64,000 nt of DNA from Chloroflexota bacterium (GTDB lineage: Bacteria; Chloroflexota; Dehalococcoidia; JACPQD01): positions 1 through 64,000 of the forward strand of contig JACPQD010000077.1 of NCBI GenBank assembly GCA_016190665.1, read 5' to 3'. Positions 49,345-58,296 of the stretch are shown here, one piece after another (position 1 is the stretch's first letter; every line of letters begins with the position of its first letter). Under the pieces are notes generated by a model. That model did not search any database and was not told the origin of the DNA. It was given only the letters and a program-made list of their open reading frames with translations. A program made the position numbers and the translations under genes.

Positions 49345-50567
49345 GTCCTTCGCAAGCTGCGGGATCGGAGAGTCCGCCCCGACTTCGGTTGGGGCCGGCT
49401 CGTCTTTTCTCTCCCCTGGGAGACAACCTCTGGCTGTTCGTGCTTGCTCACCTCTCCCACCACGTCTGCACGGGCATCCTGGTGCCCATGCTGCCCTTCA
49501 TTCGCGCCGATTTCTCGCTCAATTACTTCATGTCTGGTATGCTCGTCTCGGGCTTCAATTTCACGTACGGCTTGTCTCAGATACCACTGGGACGCCTGGC
49601 TGACCGCCTTGACAAGCGCTTCGTGATCATCGCGGGACTCATAGGCCTGGGGGTAGCCACGATGGTCACCGGCCTGGCTCAGAACTATTATCTGCTGATG
49701 GCCTTTCTCATGGTAATGGCGCTCCTGGGCGGGACCTATCATCCCTCTGCCGCGCCGGCCCTCGTGCAGCGTTTCCCTCTGGCGCAGCGGGGTCGCGCCC
49801 TGGGCTTGCACTTCGTTGGTGGCAACCTCAGCTTCTTCGTGGCGCCTCTGGCCGCCGGACTTATCGCCCAGACATGGGGATGGCGAGGGGCCTACATCCT
49901 GCTCGGCATCCCCGCCGTCATCGTGGCGCTGCTCTTCCGGCGCTTAATGGGAAAGCCAAGTATCGCCTTGTCAGAAGCCGCCGGCAAACCGAAGGCCCCA
50001 GGCGTGGGCCTTCGCGATTTGGCGCGCGCCCTTGGCATCCTCATCGTGGTGACGATGATTTCGCATGTGGCCTTCTCTCCGGTCAATGCCTATCTTCCGC
50101 TGTACATGGTGGATAAACACGGCGTAGATCGAGCCGTCGCCGGCATGCTGGTCGGCCTCATTAACGGCGCGGGGATCCTGGCGGCCCCCTTCGGCGGCAT
50201 GCTCTCCGATCGTATAGGAAGAAAACCCGTTATCGTGATATCCGTGGCCGCCGCGGGACCCCTCCTCTACCTGCTGACCAACCTCTCTTTCGGACCGTTT
50301 TTCCTGGCGGTTCTCCTGGCGATGGGGTTCGCTGTCACCCTCAAGATCGCCGTGATAGAATCCCTCCTGGCCGATGTGGTTCCCCGGGAACGCCTTTCGA
50401 GCATCATGGGCGTGTACTACTTCCTGGGCCAGGAGATTAACGGCCTATCAACGCCGGCCGCGGGCTTTCTTATAGACATGATCGGGCTCAACACCGTCTT
50501 CACGATGCTGGCGGTCCTGGCCCTGCTCACTTCGGGGCTCGTCTTCCTGATTAGAGGGAAAGCATAG
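49341..50567 (+). CDS. MFS transporter (second of tandem pair)
   Basis: 408 aa, about half identical by eye to its upstream neighbour: LAHLSHHVCTGILVPMLPFI, GRLADRLDKRFVIIAG, GGMLSDRIGRKPVIVI. The GTGA overlap gives translational coupling. The two may act as a heteromer or on two similar substrates; the pair clearly arose by tandem duplication. Confidence 0.9.
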   Translation: MSPSQAAGSESPPRLRLGPARLFSPLGDNLWLFVLAHLSHHVCTGILVPMLPFIRADFSLNYFMSGMLVSGFNFTYGLSQIPLGRLADRLDKRFVIIAGLIGLGVATMVTGLAQNYYLLMAFLMVMALLGGTYHPSAAPALVQRFPLAQRGRALGLHFVGGNLSFFVAPLAAGLIAQTWGWRGAYILLGIPAVIVALLFRRLMGKPSIALSEAAGKPKAPGVGLRDLARALGILIVVTMISHVAFSPVNAYLPLYMVDKHGVDRAVAGMLVGLINGAGILAAPFGGMLSDRIGRKPVIVISVAAAGPLLYLLTNLSFGPFFLAVLLAMGFAVTLKIAVIESLLADVVPRERLSSIMGVYYFLGQEINGLSTPAAGFLIDMIGLNTVFTMLAVLALLTSGLVFLIRGKA

Positions 50568-50619
50568 GCTACAACGCAGTCGCCTTTCCTTGCGTCGCGG
50601 AGCCACAGAATTCTTATTC

Positions 50620-50671
50620 TTGATGGCCAGGTAATACTATGCTATATTACTAGTACTGATAATGGCAGTAC
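50620..50671 (+). promoter_or_regulatory. Promoter and operator of the AbrB/PIN pair
   Basis: TTGATG (50620-50625), 17-nt spacer, TATATT (50643-50648). Just downstream GTACTG (50653-50658) and CAGTAC (50666-50671) form a 6-bp inverted repeat at the expected transcription start, a likely operator for autorepression by the antitoxin. Confidence 0.65.
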
Positions 50672-50694
50672 ATCAGGAATCAGGAGGTAATTCT

Positions 50695-50952
50695 ATGTCA
50701 GGACTGGAAACGACCCTCACGCAAAAGGGCCAAGTCACCATTCCGGCAGAGATCCGCCTTCGTCTGGGCCTGAAGGCAAGAGACAAGGTAGTTTTCGAAT
50801 TGGAAGGGGATGTGGCCAAGATAAGGCGCGCTGAATCGAAGGTCCTTAAGTGGTACGGCTCGGTCACCCCGAAGCAAGGGCCGGAGGATTTCCGGAAGGT
50901 CCGGGAGGAGTTTGAGCAGGGGGTTGCTGACGAAGTAGACTCAGAAGGGTAA
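50695..50952 (+). CDS. AbrB/MazE-like antitoxin
   Basis: 85 aa: TTLTQKGQVTIPAEIRLRLG is the AbrB DNA-binding hairpin, followed by KARDKVVFELEGDVAKIRRA. The C-terminal part contains KWYGSVTPKQGPEDFRKVRE, usual for antitoxins of PIN toxins. ATG 50695 has AGGAGG 7 nt upstream. The PIN gene starts 10 nt after the stop. Confidence 0.93.
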   Translation: MSGLETTLTQKGQVTIPAEIRLRLGLKARDKVVFELEGDVAKIRRAESKVLKWYGSVTPKQGPEDFRKVREEFEQGVADEVDSEG

Positions 50953-50962
50953 GGACGGACCT

Positions 50963-51364
50963 ATGCGTTTCCTCGATACGAATGTCCTGCTGCGTTACTT
51001 GACCGCCGACGACATGGAGAAAGCTGGCCGGGCAATGGCGCTCTTAAGCAAGGTCGAGCGCAGTGAGGAGAAAGTCGCTGTTTCCCCTATGGTGATTTTT
51101 GAGACGGTCTTCACTCTGCAAAAGCGCTATGGCGTTCCACGTGAGCGCATCCGCGCTTCCCTGGGAGACATCATCTCTCTCCGGGGCCTCGATCTTCCAA
51201 ACAAGTACCTTTACGGACGCGCACTGGAGTTATACGGCAGCAAGAACATCTCCTTTGCCGATGCTTTCAACGCTGCCTACATGGAGTCGAGGGAAATCTT
51301 CGAGATTTACAGTTGGGACACTGACTTCGATGGACTCGAAGGCCTCACGCGCCTGGAACCATGA
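50963..51364 (+). CDS. vapC: PIN-domain RNase toxin (VapC family)
   Basis: 133 aa. First acidic site in MRFLDTNVLLRYLTADD, Glu in VIFETVFTLQ, Asp in ISFADAFNAAYMES, and the last in YSWDTDFDGLEGLTRLEP. All PIN acidic positions are present, so it is probably active. Paired with the AbrB-type antitoxin. Confidence 0.94.
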   Translation: MRFLDTNVLLRYLTADDMEKAGRAMALLSKVERSEEKVAVSPMVIFETVFTLQKRYGVPRERIRASLGDIISLRGLDLPNKYLYGRALELYGSKNISFADAFNAAYMESREIFEIYSWDTDFDGLEGLTRLEP

Positions 51365-51440
51365 AGAGGCGTAGGGGTGGGTTATGTCCGCCTGCAGCGT
51401 TCTAAACCCCCTACGACCATCTGTCCCATCCACGTTGTTG

Positions 51441-51529
51441 GGCCGTAACCGGACAGTTTACGAAGTTCATGACAATGAACACCTGGTTTTGATACTGCAG
51501 GTGGTGAAACGGACGGAGGCCACGTATCG
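51441..51529 (+). pseudogene. RelE/ParE toxin C-terminal remnant
   Basis: Plus-strand frame GRNRTVYEVHDNEHLVLILQ then VVKRTEATYR matches the last two strands of RelE/ParE toxins (G-R-x-R-x-x-Y-E-V ... V-x-x-R-x-E-x-Y). Nothing of the N-terminal helices is found upstream and the frame runs on into unrelated sequence. A decayed module. Confidence 0.5.
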
Positions 51530-51535
51530 GCCACA

Positions 51536-51574
51536 GGTGGGTTGCGTCCGCTCATCACCAGGACGCAACCCACC
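51536..51574. repeat. 14-bp perfect hairpin
   Basis: GGTGGGTTGCGTCC (51536-51549) and GGACGCAACCCACC (51561-51574), loop of 11 nt. It lies between the toxin remnant and the 3' end of the slipin gene; no T-tract on either strand. The rest of 51575-51677 holds nothing recognised. Confidence 0.6.
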
Positions 51575-51677
51575 ATCACTCGCTGGCGACGGCGGCGGAC
51601 AGTCCACAGCGGTCTTACATTTCCCAACCCTTCGGGCGAGCAGAGGCGTCCTCCCCTCCTGCCCTCAAGACCACGTG

Positions 51678-52457
51678 CTATTCCTTGCTCTCGCTGCCTT
51701 TCCCCTTCCTCGCGTAATCCAGGAACGGCGTTATCAGGTCCATGGGCAGCGGGAAGATCAGCGTGCTGTTCTTCTCCGTGGCGATCTCCGTCAGCGTCTG
51801 CAAATAGCGCAACTGAAGGGTTGTCGGCTCGGTAGCGATGATCTTTCCAGCATCGGCGAGCCGCTGCGCGGCCTGGAACTCGCCTTCAGCGTGGATGACC
51901 TTAGCCCGTCGCTCTCGTTCCGCCTCAGCCTGCTTGGCAATGGCGCGCTGCATATCCTGGGGCAGCTCCACGTCCCTGATCTCCACGACGCTCACCTTCA
52001 CGCCCCAGGGTTCCGTCTGCTCGTCGATTATCTGCTGAAGCCTCTGGTTGATCTTCTCTCGCTGCGACAGGAGCTCATCCAGGTCCGATTGACCCAGCAC
52101 ACTGCGCAGCGTTGTCTGGGAGATCAAGGAGGTTGCTCGAATGTGGTCGAGGACCTTTATTACCGCGTTCTCCGGATTTACTACTCTAAAATAGACCACG
52201 GCGTTGACCTTCACGGTCACGTTGTCCTGGGTGATAGCCTCCTGCGAGGGGACGTCCATGGTGACGATGCGGAGGTCGATTTTGCGCATCGTCTCCACGT
52301 AGGGAATCATGAAGATAATGCCGGGCCCTCTCACGCCGACAAACCGCCCCAGGCGAAGCATTACACCCCGCTCCCACTCCGAGACGATCTTCACGGCCGC
52401 CGGGATTACCATCAGCGCCACGACAACGATTGCACCGAGCACGAAAAGAGCATCCAT
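51678..52457 (-). CDS. SPFH/stomatin-family slipin
   Basis: 259 aa. An N-terminal membrane helix ([20 protein letters not shown]) precedes the SPFH domain with [58 protein letters not shown], and the charged helix [20 protein letters not shown]. Slipins scaffold membrane microdomains and usually pair with an NfeD protease, as here, 4 nt away. Confidence 0.94.
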   Translation of the reverse strand: MDALFVLGAIVVVALMVIPAAVKIVSEWERGVMLRLGRFVGVRGPGIIFMIPYVETMRKIDLRIVTMDVPSQEAITQDNVTVKVNAVVYFRVVNPENAVIKVLDHIRATSLISQTTLRSVLGQSDLDELLSQREKINQRLQQIIDEQTEPWGVKVSVVEIRDVELPQDMQRAIAKQAEAERERRAKVIHAEGEFQAAQRLADAGKIIATEPTTLQLRYLQTLTEIATEKNSTLIFPLPMDLITPFLDYARKGKGSESKE

Positions 52458-52461
52458 CTAG

Positions 52462-53808
52462 TTACCCCCTGCCTGATTTTCTTGTGGCTCTTGTTACCGT
52501 AAGCCTCAACCCATCGACCTTGGTGATAATCACCTCCTCGCCGGGCTCCACAGCCCCATCCTCTGAAATAGCATCCCACCTTTCCCCTTCCACGAAGACA
52601 AATCCCTCGGGATTCAAAGCAGTCCGCGCCTTCGCTCTCGTCCCGAGCAGGCCTTCCCAACCCGTACTCGCGCGACGCCGATGGGATCGGATAATCGCAC
52701 CCACCACGAATACGAAGAAGGCGCTGATGGTGAGCACTACCGCGGCTATCAGCCTGCGGTCGATGGCGAAATAAGGGGCGCTGCTGCTCATGAGGATGAG
52801 GGAGCCAATAGTCAGAGACGCCACGCCGCCAATCGCCAGCATGCCGTGGCTGGTGACGAAGACTTCCGCCACGAAAAGAATAAAGGCCAGCACGATGAGC
52901 AGAACGCCGGCATAGTTCACCGGCAGCATCCCCAGCGAGAACAGAGCCAGGAGAAGAGAGATGCCTCCGACTATCCCCGGGAGGATCGCTCCCGGATTGG
53001 CCAACTCCAGGAAGAGGCCCGTCATCGCCAGGCTCAGCAGGATATAGGCGATATTGGGGTCGCTGATAGTGAAGAGCCAGCGCTCCACGAAGTTCATTTC
53101 CAGGCCCACCGCCTGCGCCCCGGCAGTCCTCAGGGTCACCGTCCCCGTGGAGACTGCCGCTTGTCTTCCCTCCGCCTGCGCCAGCAGGGAGGCCACATCG
53201 GGCGCGACTATATCGATTACGTTAAGGGACAGGGCTTCTTGCTCCGTGACGGACACGCTCTCTCGCACCGCCTTCTCCGCCCAGTCCGCGTTGCGCTTCC
53301 GCTCCGCGGCGATGCTCTTGATGTAGGCCACAGCATCGTTCTCGGCCTTCGCCTCCGTGGGACTTCTGGTCTCCGGCGCCGGAGCGCCGGGGGTCGAGGG
53401 AGCGCCGATGGCGACCGGGTGGGCAGCGCCCGTGGCGGTATTGGGAGCCATAGCCGCTATGTGGGCCGCCATAAGGATGAAAGTGCCCGCGGAAGCTGCC
53501 CTCGCGCCCTGAGGAGCGACGTAGACGATCACCGGGACCCTGGAGATGAGGATGCGTTGCACAATCTCTCTCATGGACGAATCGAGGCCGCCAGGAGTAT
53601 CCATCTGGATAACCACCGCCGAGGCCACCTCGGATTCGGCCTGGGTGATGCCCCGGTCGATATAGCTGGCCACGACCGGGTTGATGGCGCCCTTGACTGT
53701 GAGGACGACGACGCGCGAATCCGCGGCGCTCGCAACCAGGACCGAAAGCGCCCATATGACCGTCAGAAACAGTACAGGAATCCGCGTCCATCTCATGGCG
53801 AAACCCAT
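52462..53808 (-). CDS. NfeD family membrane serine protease
   Basis: 448 aa, long form. A signal-like helix is at the N-terminus. The ClpP-like protease domain contains VVIQMDTPGGLDSSMREIVQ, ARAASAGTFILMAAHIAAM with the catalytic Ser in ASAGT, and a following Lys in AVAYIKSIAAERKRNADWAE. Four or five membrane helices occupy about 230-370, and the soluble OB-fold NfeD domain ends the protein (LLGTRAKARTALNPEGFVFV, DGLRLTVTRA). It is known to cleave stomatin partners; the slipin gene follows directly. Confidence 0.94.
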   Translation of the reverse strand: MGFAMRWTRIPVLFLTVIWALSVLVASAADSRVVVLTVKGAINPVVASYIDRGITQAESEVASAVVIQMDTPGGLDSSMREIVQRILISRVPVIVYVAPQGARAASAGTFILMAAHIAAMAPNTATGAAHPVAIGAPSTPGAPAPETRSPTEAKAENDAVAYIKSIAAERKRNADWAEKAVRESVSVTEQEALSLNVIDIVAPDVASLLAQAEGRQAAVSTGTVTLRTAGAQAVGLEMNFVERWLFTISDPNIAYILLSLAMTGLFLELANPGAILPGIVGGISLLLALFSLGMLPVNYAGVLLIVLAFILFVAEVFVTSHGMLAIGGVASLTIGSLILMSSSAPYFAIDRRLIAAVVLTISAFFVFVVGAIIRSHRRRASTGWEGLLGTRAKARTALNPEGFVFVEGERWDAISEDGAVEPGEEVIITKVDGLRLTVTRATRKSGRG

Positions 53809-53939
53809 TTCAGCCCGATTATATCTCGAATCCGCACATTTGGCAAACAGAAGAAGACGGAGAACCGAACAAATGTACGAGAGGCGTACGTCTTCGGCCT
53901 ATTTATTCAAAATTGGTCAGAAAATAGGTGAAAAAGGGG

Positions 53940-53967
53940 TTGACAAAATCCCAAGAAGTGGTAATAT
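53940..53967 (+). promoter_or_regulatory. Sigma-70 type promoter of the dcw cluster
   Basis: TTGACA (53940-53945), 16-nt spacer and TAATAT (53962-53967), 66 nt before mraZ. Near-perfect consensus in an AT-rich stretch unlike the surrounding DNA. Confidence 0.8.
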
Positions 53968-53978
53968 GTGCAAGACAG

Positions 53979-54026
53979 TGGGGAAAAGTGGTTAGATATC
54001 CCTAGTGCTCGGCCTCAGGTGGGGAA
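53979..54026 (+). promoter_or_regulatory. Candidate MraZ binding repeats
   Basis: TGGGG (53979-53983) and TGGTT (53989-53993) are 5 nt apart, the spacing of known MraZ boxes (TGGGN-N5-TGGGN); a further TGGGG occurs near 54019-54024. They lie just downstream of the promoter, consistent with autoregulation of mraZ. Confidence 0.55.
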
Positions 54027-54033
54027 GGTTACC

Positions 54034-54471
54034 ATGGACTTGGGGTTTCTAGGCGAATACGAATACAGCGTCGATGACAAGGGCCGCATATCCATTCCAC
54101 CGAAGTTCCGGCCGCTTTTCAAGGACGGCATCATCCTGTGTCGCGGCTGGGATCAGTGTATCACGGTTTACCCCCCGGAGCAATGGCAGAAGACCACCGA
54201 GATTGTCACTTCCCGCCCGCCGACCCAGAGCAGATCCCGCCGGCTCAATCGCCATTTCTTCGCCGGCGCCTCCAGCACGGAGCTCGATGGCCAGGGCCGT
54301 GTCGTACTCCCGTCTTATCTCCGCGAATACGCGGACATCAAAGAAGCGGCCGTTCTCATCGGCGTCAACAGCTATCTGGAGATCTGGAGCAAGAGGCTGT
54401 GGGCCGAGGAAGAGCGTCTCAGTGAAGAGGAAGCAAAACACATCGCCGAGACCCTTGAAGTACGCCCATGA
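54034..54471 (+). CDS. mraZ: Transcriptional regulator MraZ
   Basis: 145 aa, two SpoVT/AbrB-like halves: GEYEYSVDDKGRISIPPKFR in the first, ASSTELDGQGRVVLPSYLRE in the second. First gene of the dcw cluster, which it represses in other bacteria. I take ATG 54034 (GGGGAAGG upstream), not a 22-codon longer frame. It overlaps rsmH by 4 nt. Confidence 0.96.
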   Translation: MDLGFLGEYEYSVDDKGRISIPPKFRPLFKDGIILCRGWDQCITVYPPEQWQKTTEIVTSRPPTQSRSRRLNRHFFAGASSTELDGQGRVVLPSYLREYADIKEAAVLIGVNSYLEIWSKRLWAEEERLSEEEAKHIAETLEVRP

Positions 54472-55403
54472 ACAGATTGGCGCCAGAGATCGTTCACACC
54501 CCTGTCCTCCTCGATGAGGTGCTAGCGGCGCTTCGCCCTCGCCCTGGCGGTTGGTACGTGGACTGCACCCTGGGCGGCGGAGGACACGCGGCTGCTATTC
54601 TGGAGGCCAGCACTCCCGGCGGCAAATTGCTGGGGATCGACGCTGACCCTGAAGCGGTCCGGATCGCTCAAGACAGGCTACATCCCTTCGGGGAGGCGGC
54701 AATCATCGTCAACGACAATTTCGAGCACCTGGAGGAGATATGCGCCCAGCACAACTTCAAGCCCGTGGACGGCATCCTCTTCGATCTGGGCGTCTCCTCT
54801 TTCCAACTGGCGGAGAGCGGACGCGGTTTCAGCATCCGCCACGATGGGCCGCTGGATATGCGCTTCTCGCCTCAACATACGCTGACCGCTGCCGATGTCG
54901 TGAACGACTTCTCCGAGCCGCGCCTGGCCGAAATACTCTGGAAGTACGGGGAGGAGCCCAAGAGCCGCCGTATAGCCCGAGCCATCGTGCAAAGCCGGCC
55001 GTTAGCCACCACAGGGCAACTGGCTAAGGTTATCGAGAAGGCTGTTTTCGGGGCCAGGGGGCGCATCCATCCGGCTACGCGCGCCTTCCAGGCCATCCGC
55101 ATCGTAGTCAACCGGGAGCTCGAATGCCTGGAGAGGGCGCTCAAGCAGGCTATCGGCCTTCTCCGCCGCGAGGGAAGGCTGGCAGTCATCTCTTTCCATT
55201 CTCTGGAGGACAGGCTGGTGAAGCAGTTCATGGCTCTGGAATCGGCTGGCTGCCTGTGCCCTCCAGAGGTCGTCCGATGCGTCTGCGGTCACACGCCCAG
55301 CCTTGGCCTGGTAACGCGCAAAGTCATCAAGCCGTCTGCGGCTGAGGTGGCGGCCAACCCGCGCAGCCGCAGCGCCAGAATGAGGGTGGCTGAGCGTCTC
55401 TAG
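54468..55403 (+). CDS. rsmH: 16S rRNA (cytosine(1402)-N(4))-methyltransferase
   Basis: 311 aa. HTPVLLDEVLAALRPRPGGW, VDCTLGGGGHAAAIL (SAM site), DGILFDLGVSSFQL, and FSIRHDGPLDMRFSP are family hallmarks. C-terminal VISFHSLEDRLVKQFM and SRSARMRVAERL. It methylates C1402 of 16S rRNA. Confidence 0.97.
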   Translation: MNRLAPEIVHTPVLLDEVLAALRPRPGGWYVDCTLGGGGHAAAILEASTPGGKLLGIDADPEAVRIAQDRLHPFGEAAIIVNDNFEHLEEICAQHNFKPVDGILFDLGVSSFQLAESGRGFSIRHDGPLDMRFSPQHTLTAADVVNDFSEPRLAEILWKYGEEPKSRRIARAIVQSRPLATTGQLAKVIEKAVFGARGRIHPATRAFQAIRIVVNRELECLERALKQAIGLLRREGRLAVISFHSLEDRLVKQFMALESAGCLCPPEVVRCVCGHTPSLGLVTRKVIKPSAAEVAANPRSRSARMRVAERL

Positions 55404-55407
55404 TTAG

Positions 55408-55468
55408 TCCCGACTTGTCGGGGCCCATGGGCGGCAACACAGGCCCTGTATGCCCCGACAAGTCGGGG
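55408..55468. repeat. Inverted pair of CCCGACTTGTCGGG hairpins
   Basis: CCCGACTTGTCGGGG (from 55409) and CCCCGACAAGTCGGGG (55453-55468) are reverse complements, and each is itself a 6-bp hairpin. They flank 29 nt and end a few nt before the ribosome site of the secreted-protein gene, in the only loose junction of the upper dcw cluster. Confidence 0.75.
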
Positions 55469-55482
55469 AAAGGAGGCACATC

Positions 55483-56064
55483 ATGAAACGCGCAACGGGT
55501 TTTCGGCGGCTTGTGCATCTGGCGGGCATCGTCATTGGAATTATGGTGTTTAGCGCAACCGCCGGCGAAGCCTGGCACGAGCGGCGAGATGGGTCGCCTC
55601 CGCCCGGCAACCAATTCCTGACGCTTTCGAAGCAGTCACGCGCTGGTCACTGGACCCTTGCGACGGCCGCTGACTTTCGGACCGGACAGCTCCTGGCCGT
55701 CACCATCAGGGAATCGCCTGATGCTGTCGCATTGGAGGGCGGCGCCCGCATTGGAGCGTACCTGTCGGCTCCACGCCGTACCGATTTTCCCTTCAATGGT
55801 GTGGCGGCAATGTGGAGGGCCAGCCATCCCCTGGGTGGCAATCTAGCCCTCGAATTGAGGACTGGCGACGACGGGGCGACATGGTCAAACTGGACACGCA
55901 TGAACGTGGTTGATCAGTTCGCCGGGTACGATGTCGAGGTATCTGACCTGATTCTGGCCCGTGGCTCCTACCTGCAATTCAGGGTGATAATGGCCCGAAA
56001 CGAAGGCGGGCCCTCCCCCGAGTTGTACGAAGTGGCCCTGGCTTACCTGGATACCGCAGTCTGA
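55483..56064 (+). CDS. Secreted hypothetical protein in dcw cluster
   Basis: 193 aa. Residues 1-30 are a signal peptide (RRLVHLAGIVIGIMVFSATA, then GEAWH). The mature part looks all-beta, with LELRTGDDGATWSNWTRMNV resembling the sandwich regions found before amidase domains in some cell-wall hydrolases, but no catalytic domain is present. It may bind the cell wall or be an envelope accessory protein. It has AGGAGG 6 nt before ATG 55483. Not a usual dcw gene. Confidence 0.7.
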   Translation: MKRATGFRRLVHLAGIVIGIMVFSATAGEAWHERRDGSPPPGNQFLTLSKQSRAGHWTLATAADFRTGQLLAVTIRESPDAVALEGGARIGAYLSAPRRTDFPFNGVAAMWRASHPLGGNLALELRTGDDGATWSNWTRMNVVDQFAGYDVEVSDLILARGSYLQFRVIMARNEGGPSPELYEVALAYLDTAV

Positions 56065-56095
56065 ACGGGGACGATGGGAGCTTGGGAGTGAGATC

Positions 56096-56545
56096 ATGAA
56101 CCGCTACGGAGTTCGAGAGAGGGTAACGTTGCCCAGCTACGGCAGCCTCACCGCGCTGTTGCCAACCACGGTGGCCATCGTGAGCCTTGCCAGCTTGCTG
56201 CTGATGGTGCAGACGAGCCGTGTGGCCACCGCTGGCTATGACCTCAATCGCCTGTCGCAAATCAGGGATGAATGGCGCAACCGCAACTACCAGTTGGAGG
56301 CCGAGATCGCCAGGCTGCAATCCCTGGACTACGTTGAAAAGGAGGCGGTGGCCCGGTTTACGATGAAGCCTGCCACCGATCACATTTATGTAACGGTGAC
56401 AGAACCCCTTAAGGCGTTGCCGCCTCTCGAGACGCAGCCGCCGACGCGCAAGGCCAAACCAGCGGAGGAAACGCGCCGCAAATGGTGGGACGCCCTTTTG
56501 CATCCGCTGGCCTTTTTCAACGAGAGTCGAATCATCCAGAGATAG
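56096..56545 (+). CDS. ftsL: FtsL/DivIC-like cell division protein
   Basis: 149 aa. A single membrane helix (TVAIVSLASLLLMVQTSRVA, about 28-46) is followed by a coiled-coil segment QIRDEWRNRNYQLEAEIARLQSL-like heptads and a Pro/Lys tail. The location between rsmH and ftsI and the topology support FtsL; sequence in this family is weakly conserved. It would form part of the divisome FtsQLB complex. Confidence 0.8.
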   Translation: MNRYGVRERVTLPSYGSLTALLPTTVAIVSLASLLLMVQTSRVATAGYDLNRLSQIRDEWRNRNYQLEAEIARLQSLDYVEKEAVARFTMKPATDHIYVTVTEPLKALPPLETQPPTRKAKPAEETRRKWWDALLHPLAFFNESRIIQR

Positions 56546-56556
56546 GCAAGCCGAAT

Positions 56557-58296
56557 ATGTCCAGTCACAATAACTCATGGAGACTAGCCGCCCTGATTAT
56601 CTTGCTCGCTGGCAGCACCATGGCTTTGACGCTTCGGCTGGGCTATCTTCAAATCGTCGCTCATGAGGAACTGCGCGAGCAGGGAGACCAGGAGCACTGG
56701 AGCCAGAAGACGGTCGCGGCCCACCGTGGCTCCATCCTTGATGCGGACGGCCGCCCGCTGGTTACCACGGTCAGCCAATTCAACGTCTCCTTCAAACCGG
56801 ACGCTCTGGGCAGCCGCGAACAGATTCAGGTGGTCGACCGGTCCCTCGCTCCTCTCCTTGGGATGCAATCCGGGGCCACAATCGCTAAAATAAGGGAAGG
56901 CGGTGAAAGCTCGGTGCTCCTCAAGGCGGGCGTTCCCTACGAGACTGGCCTCGAGATCCAGAGGCTTCGCCTGCTGGGAGTCAGACTCACCCAAGAGTAC
57001 AAGCGAGTATATCCAGAGGGTAGCACTGCCGCAACCCTGATGGGGTTTGTGGGGAAGGACAACAAGGGCCTCACTGGTATCGAGGCCGATTTCAATAGGG
57101 AACTGGGTGGTGTGGACGGGAAGCTGGTCTTCGAACGGGACAGCATCGGCAACGAGATTCCTCTGGGCTACCGCAAAGAGAAGCCCCCTCAAGACGGCGC
57201 CGACCTTATTCTCACCCTAGACCGGTACATTCAGCGGCTGATCGAGAAGAAGCTAGACGAGGCTATGGTCAAGCACAAGGCCAGCGGCGGGACAATCATT
57301 GTTATGGATCCCCGCTCCGGCGCCATCCTGGGCATGGCCAGCCGTCCTACTTTCGATGCTAACAAGCTGGATCTGGTCTCCAACCCCAAGATGGAACTGT
57401 ACCGGAACAGGGCCATAACTGATATGTACGAGCCCGGTTCGGTTTTCAAGCTCATAACCATGGCCGCAGGCCTGGACACGAAGACCATCACGCCTCGGAC
57501 GACGTTTTATGACACGGGCAGCGTAAACAAGTACGGCGCCATCATCCGCACCTGGGACGGGAGGGCGCATGGCCTTGAGACAATGACTCAGGTATTGATG
57601 AATAGCTGCAACGTCGGGGCCGTTTGGGCGGCGGACAAGGTGGGGGCGGACAAGTTTTACGAATATGTGAATAGGTTCGGTTTTGGCCAGCCCACCCACG
57701 TAGGGCTGAGCGGCGAGGCCAAGGGGCAGGTGCGCACCAACAAGACCAACGGGTGGCGCCCCATAGACTTGAGCACCAACGCCTTCGGGCAAGGAATAAG
57801 CGTCACCCCGCTGCAGATGATAACCGCCGTGTCTGCCATCGTGAACGGCGGCAACCTGATGCGGCCCTATATCGTTAAAGAGGTGGTAACGGATGGAGAC
57901 CGGCGGGTATTCCGGCCAGTGACAGTGCGAAGAGTCATCTCCGAGGAGGCGGCTCGCGATCTGATTCAGATGATGAACGCCGCGGCGGAAAAAGGCGAGA
58001 GCAAGCTCGCCATCGTGCCTGGTTTCCACGTCGGCGGCAAGACGTCCACCGCCTCCATTTCGATGGAGAAGGGCTATACATCAGACGCGACCATCGCTGG
58101 CTTCATCGGCTTCGCTCCCCTTGAAGACCCGAAATTTGTCGTGATGGTGAAGATAGACGAGCCGAAGGATTCGCCGTGGGGCTCGTTGGTTGCTTCCCCC
58201 ATATTCAGCTCCGTGACACAGCAGATTCTGCTGTATATGAAGATGCCGCCGACGGACCTGGTCACCGCAGACAAGATGGTCAGGGCGCGACCATGA
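56557..58296 (+). CDS. ftsI: Septal peptidoglycan transpeptidase (class B PBP, FtsI)
   Basis: 579 aa with an N-terminal membrane helix, a dimerisation domain and a transpeptidase domain. Catalytic Ser295 is in EPGSVFKLI (S-x-x-K), and S350-C-N is the second motif. The third, normally K-T-G, reads K495-T-S in GGKTSTAS. The Gly-to-Ser change is a conservative variation at the beta-lactam binding strand. ATG 56557 was chosen because an upstream extension overlaps ftsL. No PASTA domain is present. Stop overlaps murF by 4 nt. Confidence 0.94.
   Translation: MSSHNNSWRLAALIILLAGSTMALTLRLGYLQIVAHEELREQGDQEHWSQKTVAAHRGSILDADGRPLVTTVSQFNVSFKPDALGSREQIQVVDRSLAPLLGMQSGATIAKIREGGESSVLLKAGVPYETGLEIQRLRLLGVRLTQEYKRVYPEGSTAATLMGFVGKDNKGLTGIEADFNRELGGVDGKLVFERDSIGNEIPLGYRKEKPPQDGADLILTLDRYIQRLIEKKLDEAMVKHKASGGTIIVMDPRSGAILGMASRPTFDANKLDLVSNPKMELYRNRAITDMYEPGSVFKLITMAAGLDTKTITPRTTFYDTGSVNKYGAIIRTWDGRAHGLETMTQVLMNSCNVGAVWAADKVGADKFYEYVNRFGFGQPTHVGLSGEAKGQVRTNKTNGWRPIDLSTNAFGQGISVTPLQMITAVSAIVNGGNLMRPYIVKEVVTDGDRRVFRPVTVRRVISEEAARDLIQMMNAAAEKGESKLAIVPGFHVGGKTSTASISMEKGYTSDATIAGFIGFAPLEDPKFVVMVKIDEPKDSPWGSLVASPIFSSVTQQILLYMKMPPTDLVTADKMVRARP

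Noticed and set aside
51384..52502. 372-codon plus-strand frame opposite the slipin gene
   Set aside because: Only its first 50 codons show a real (RelE-like) remnant; the rest is antisense to slipin.
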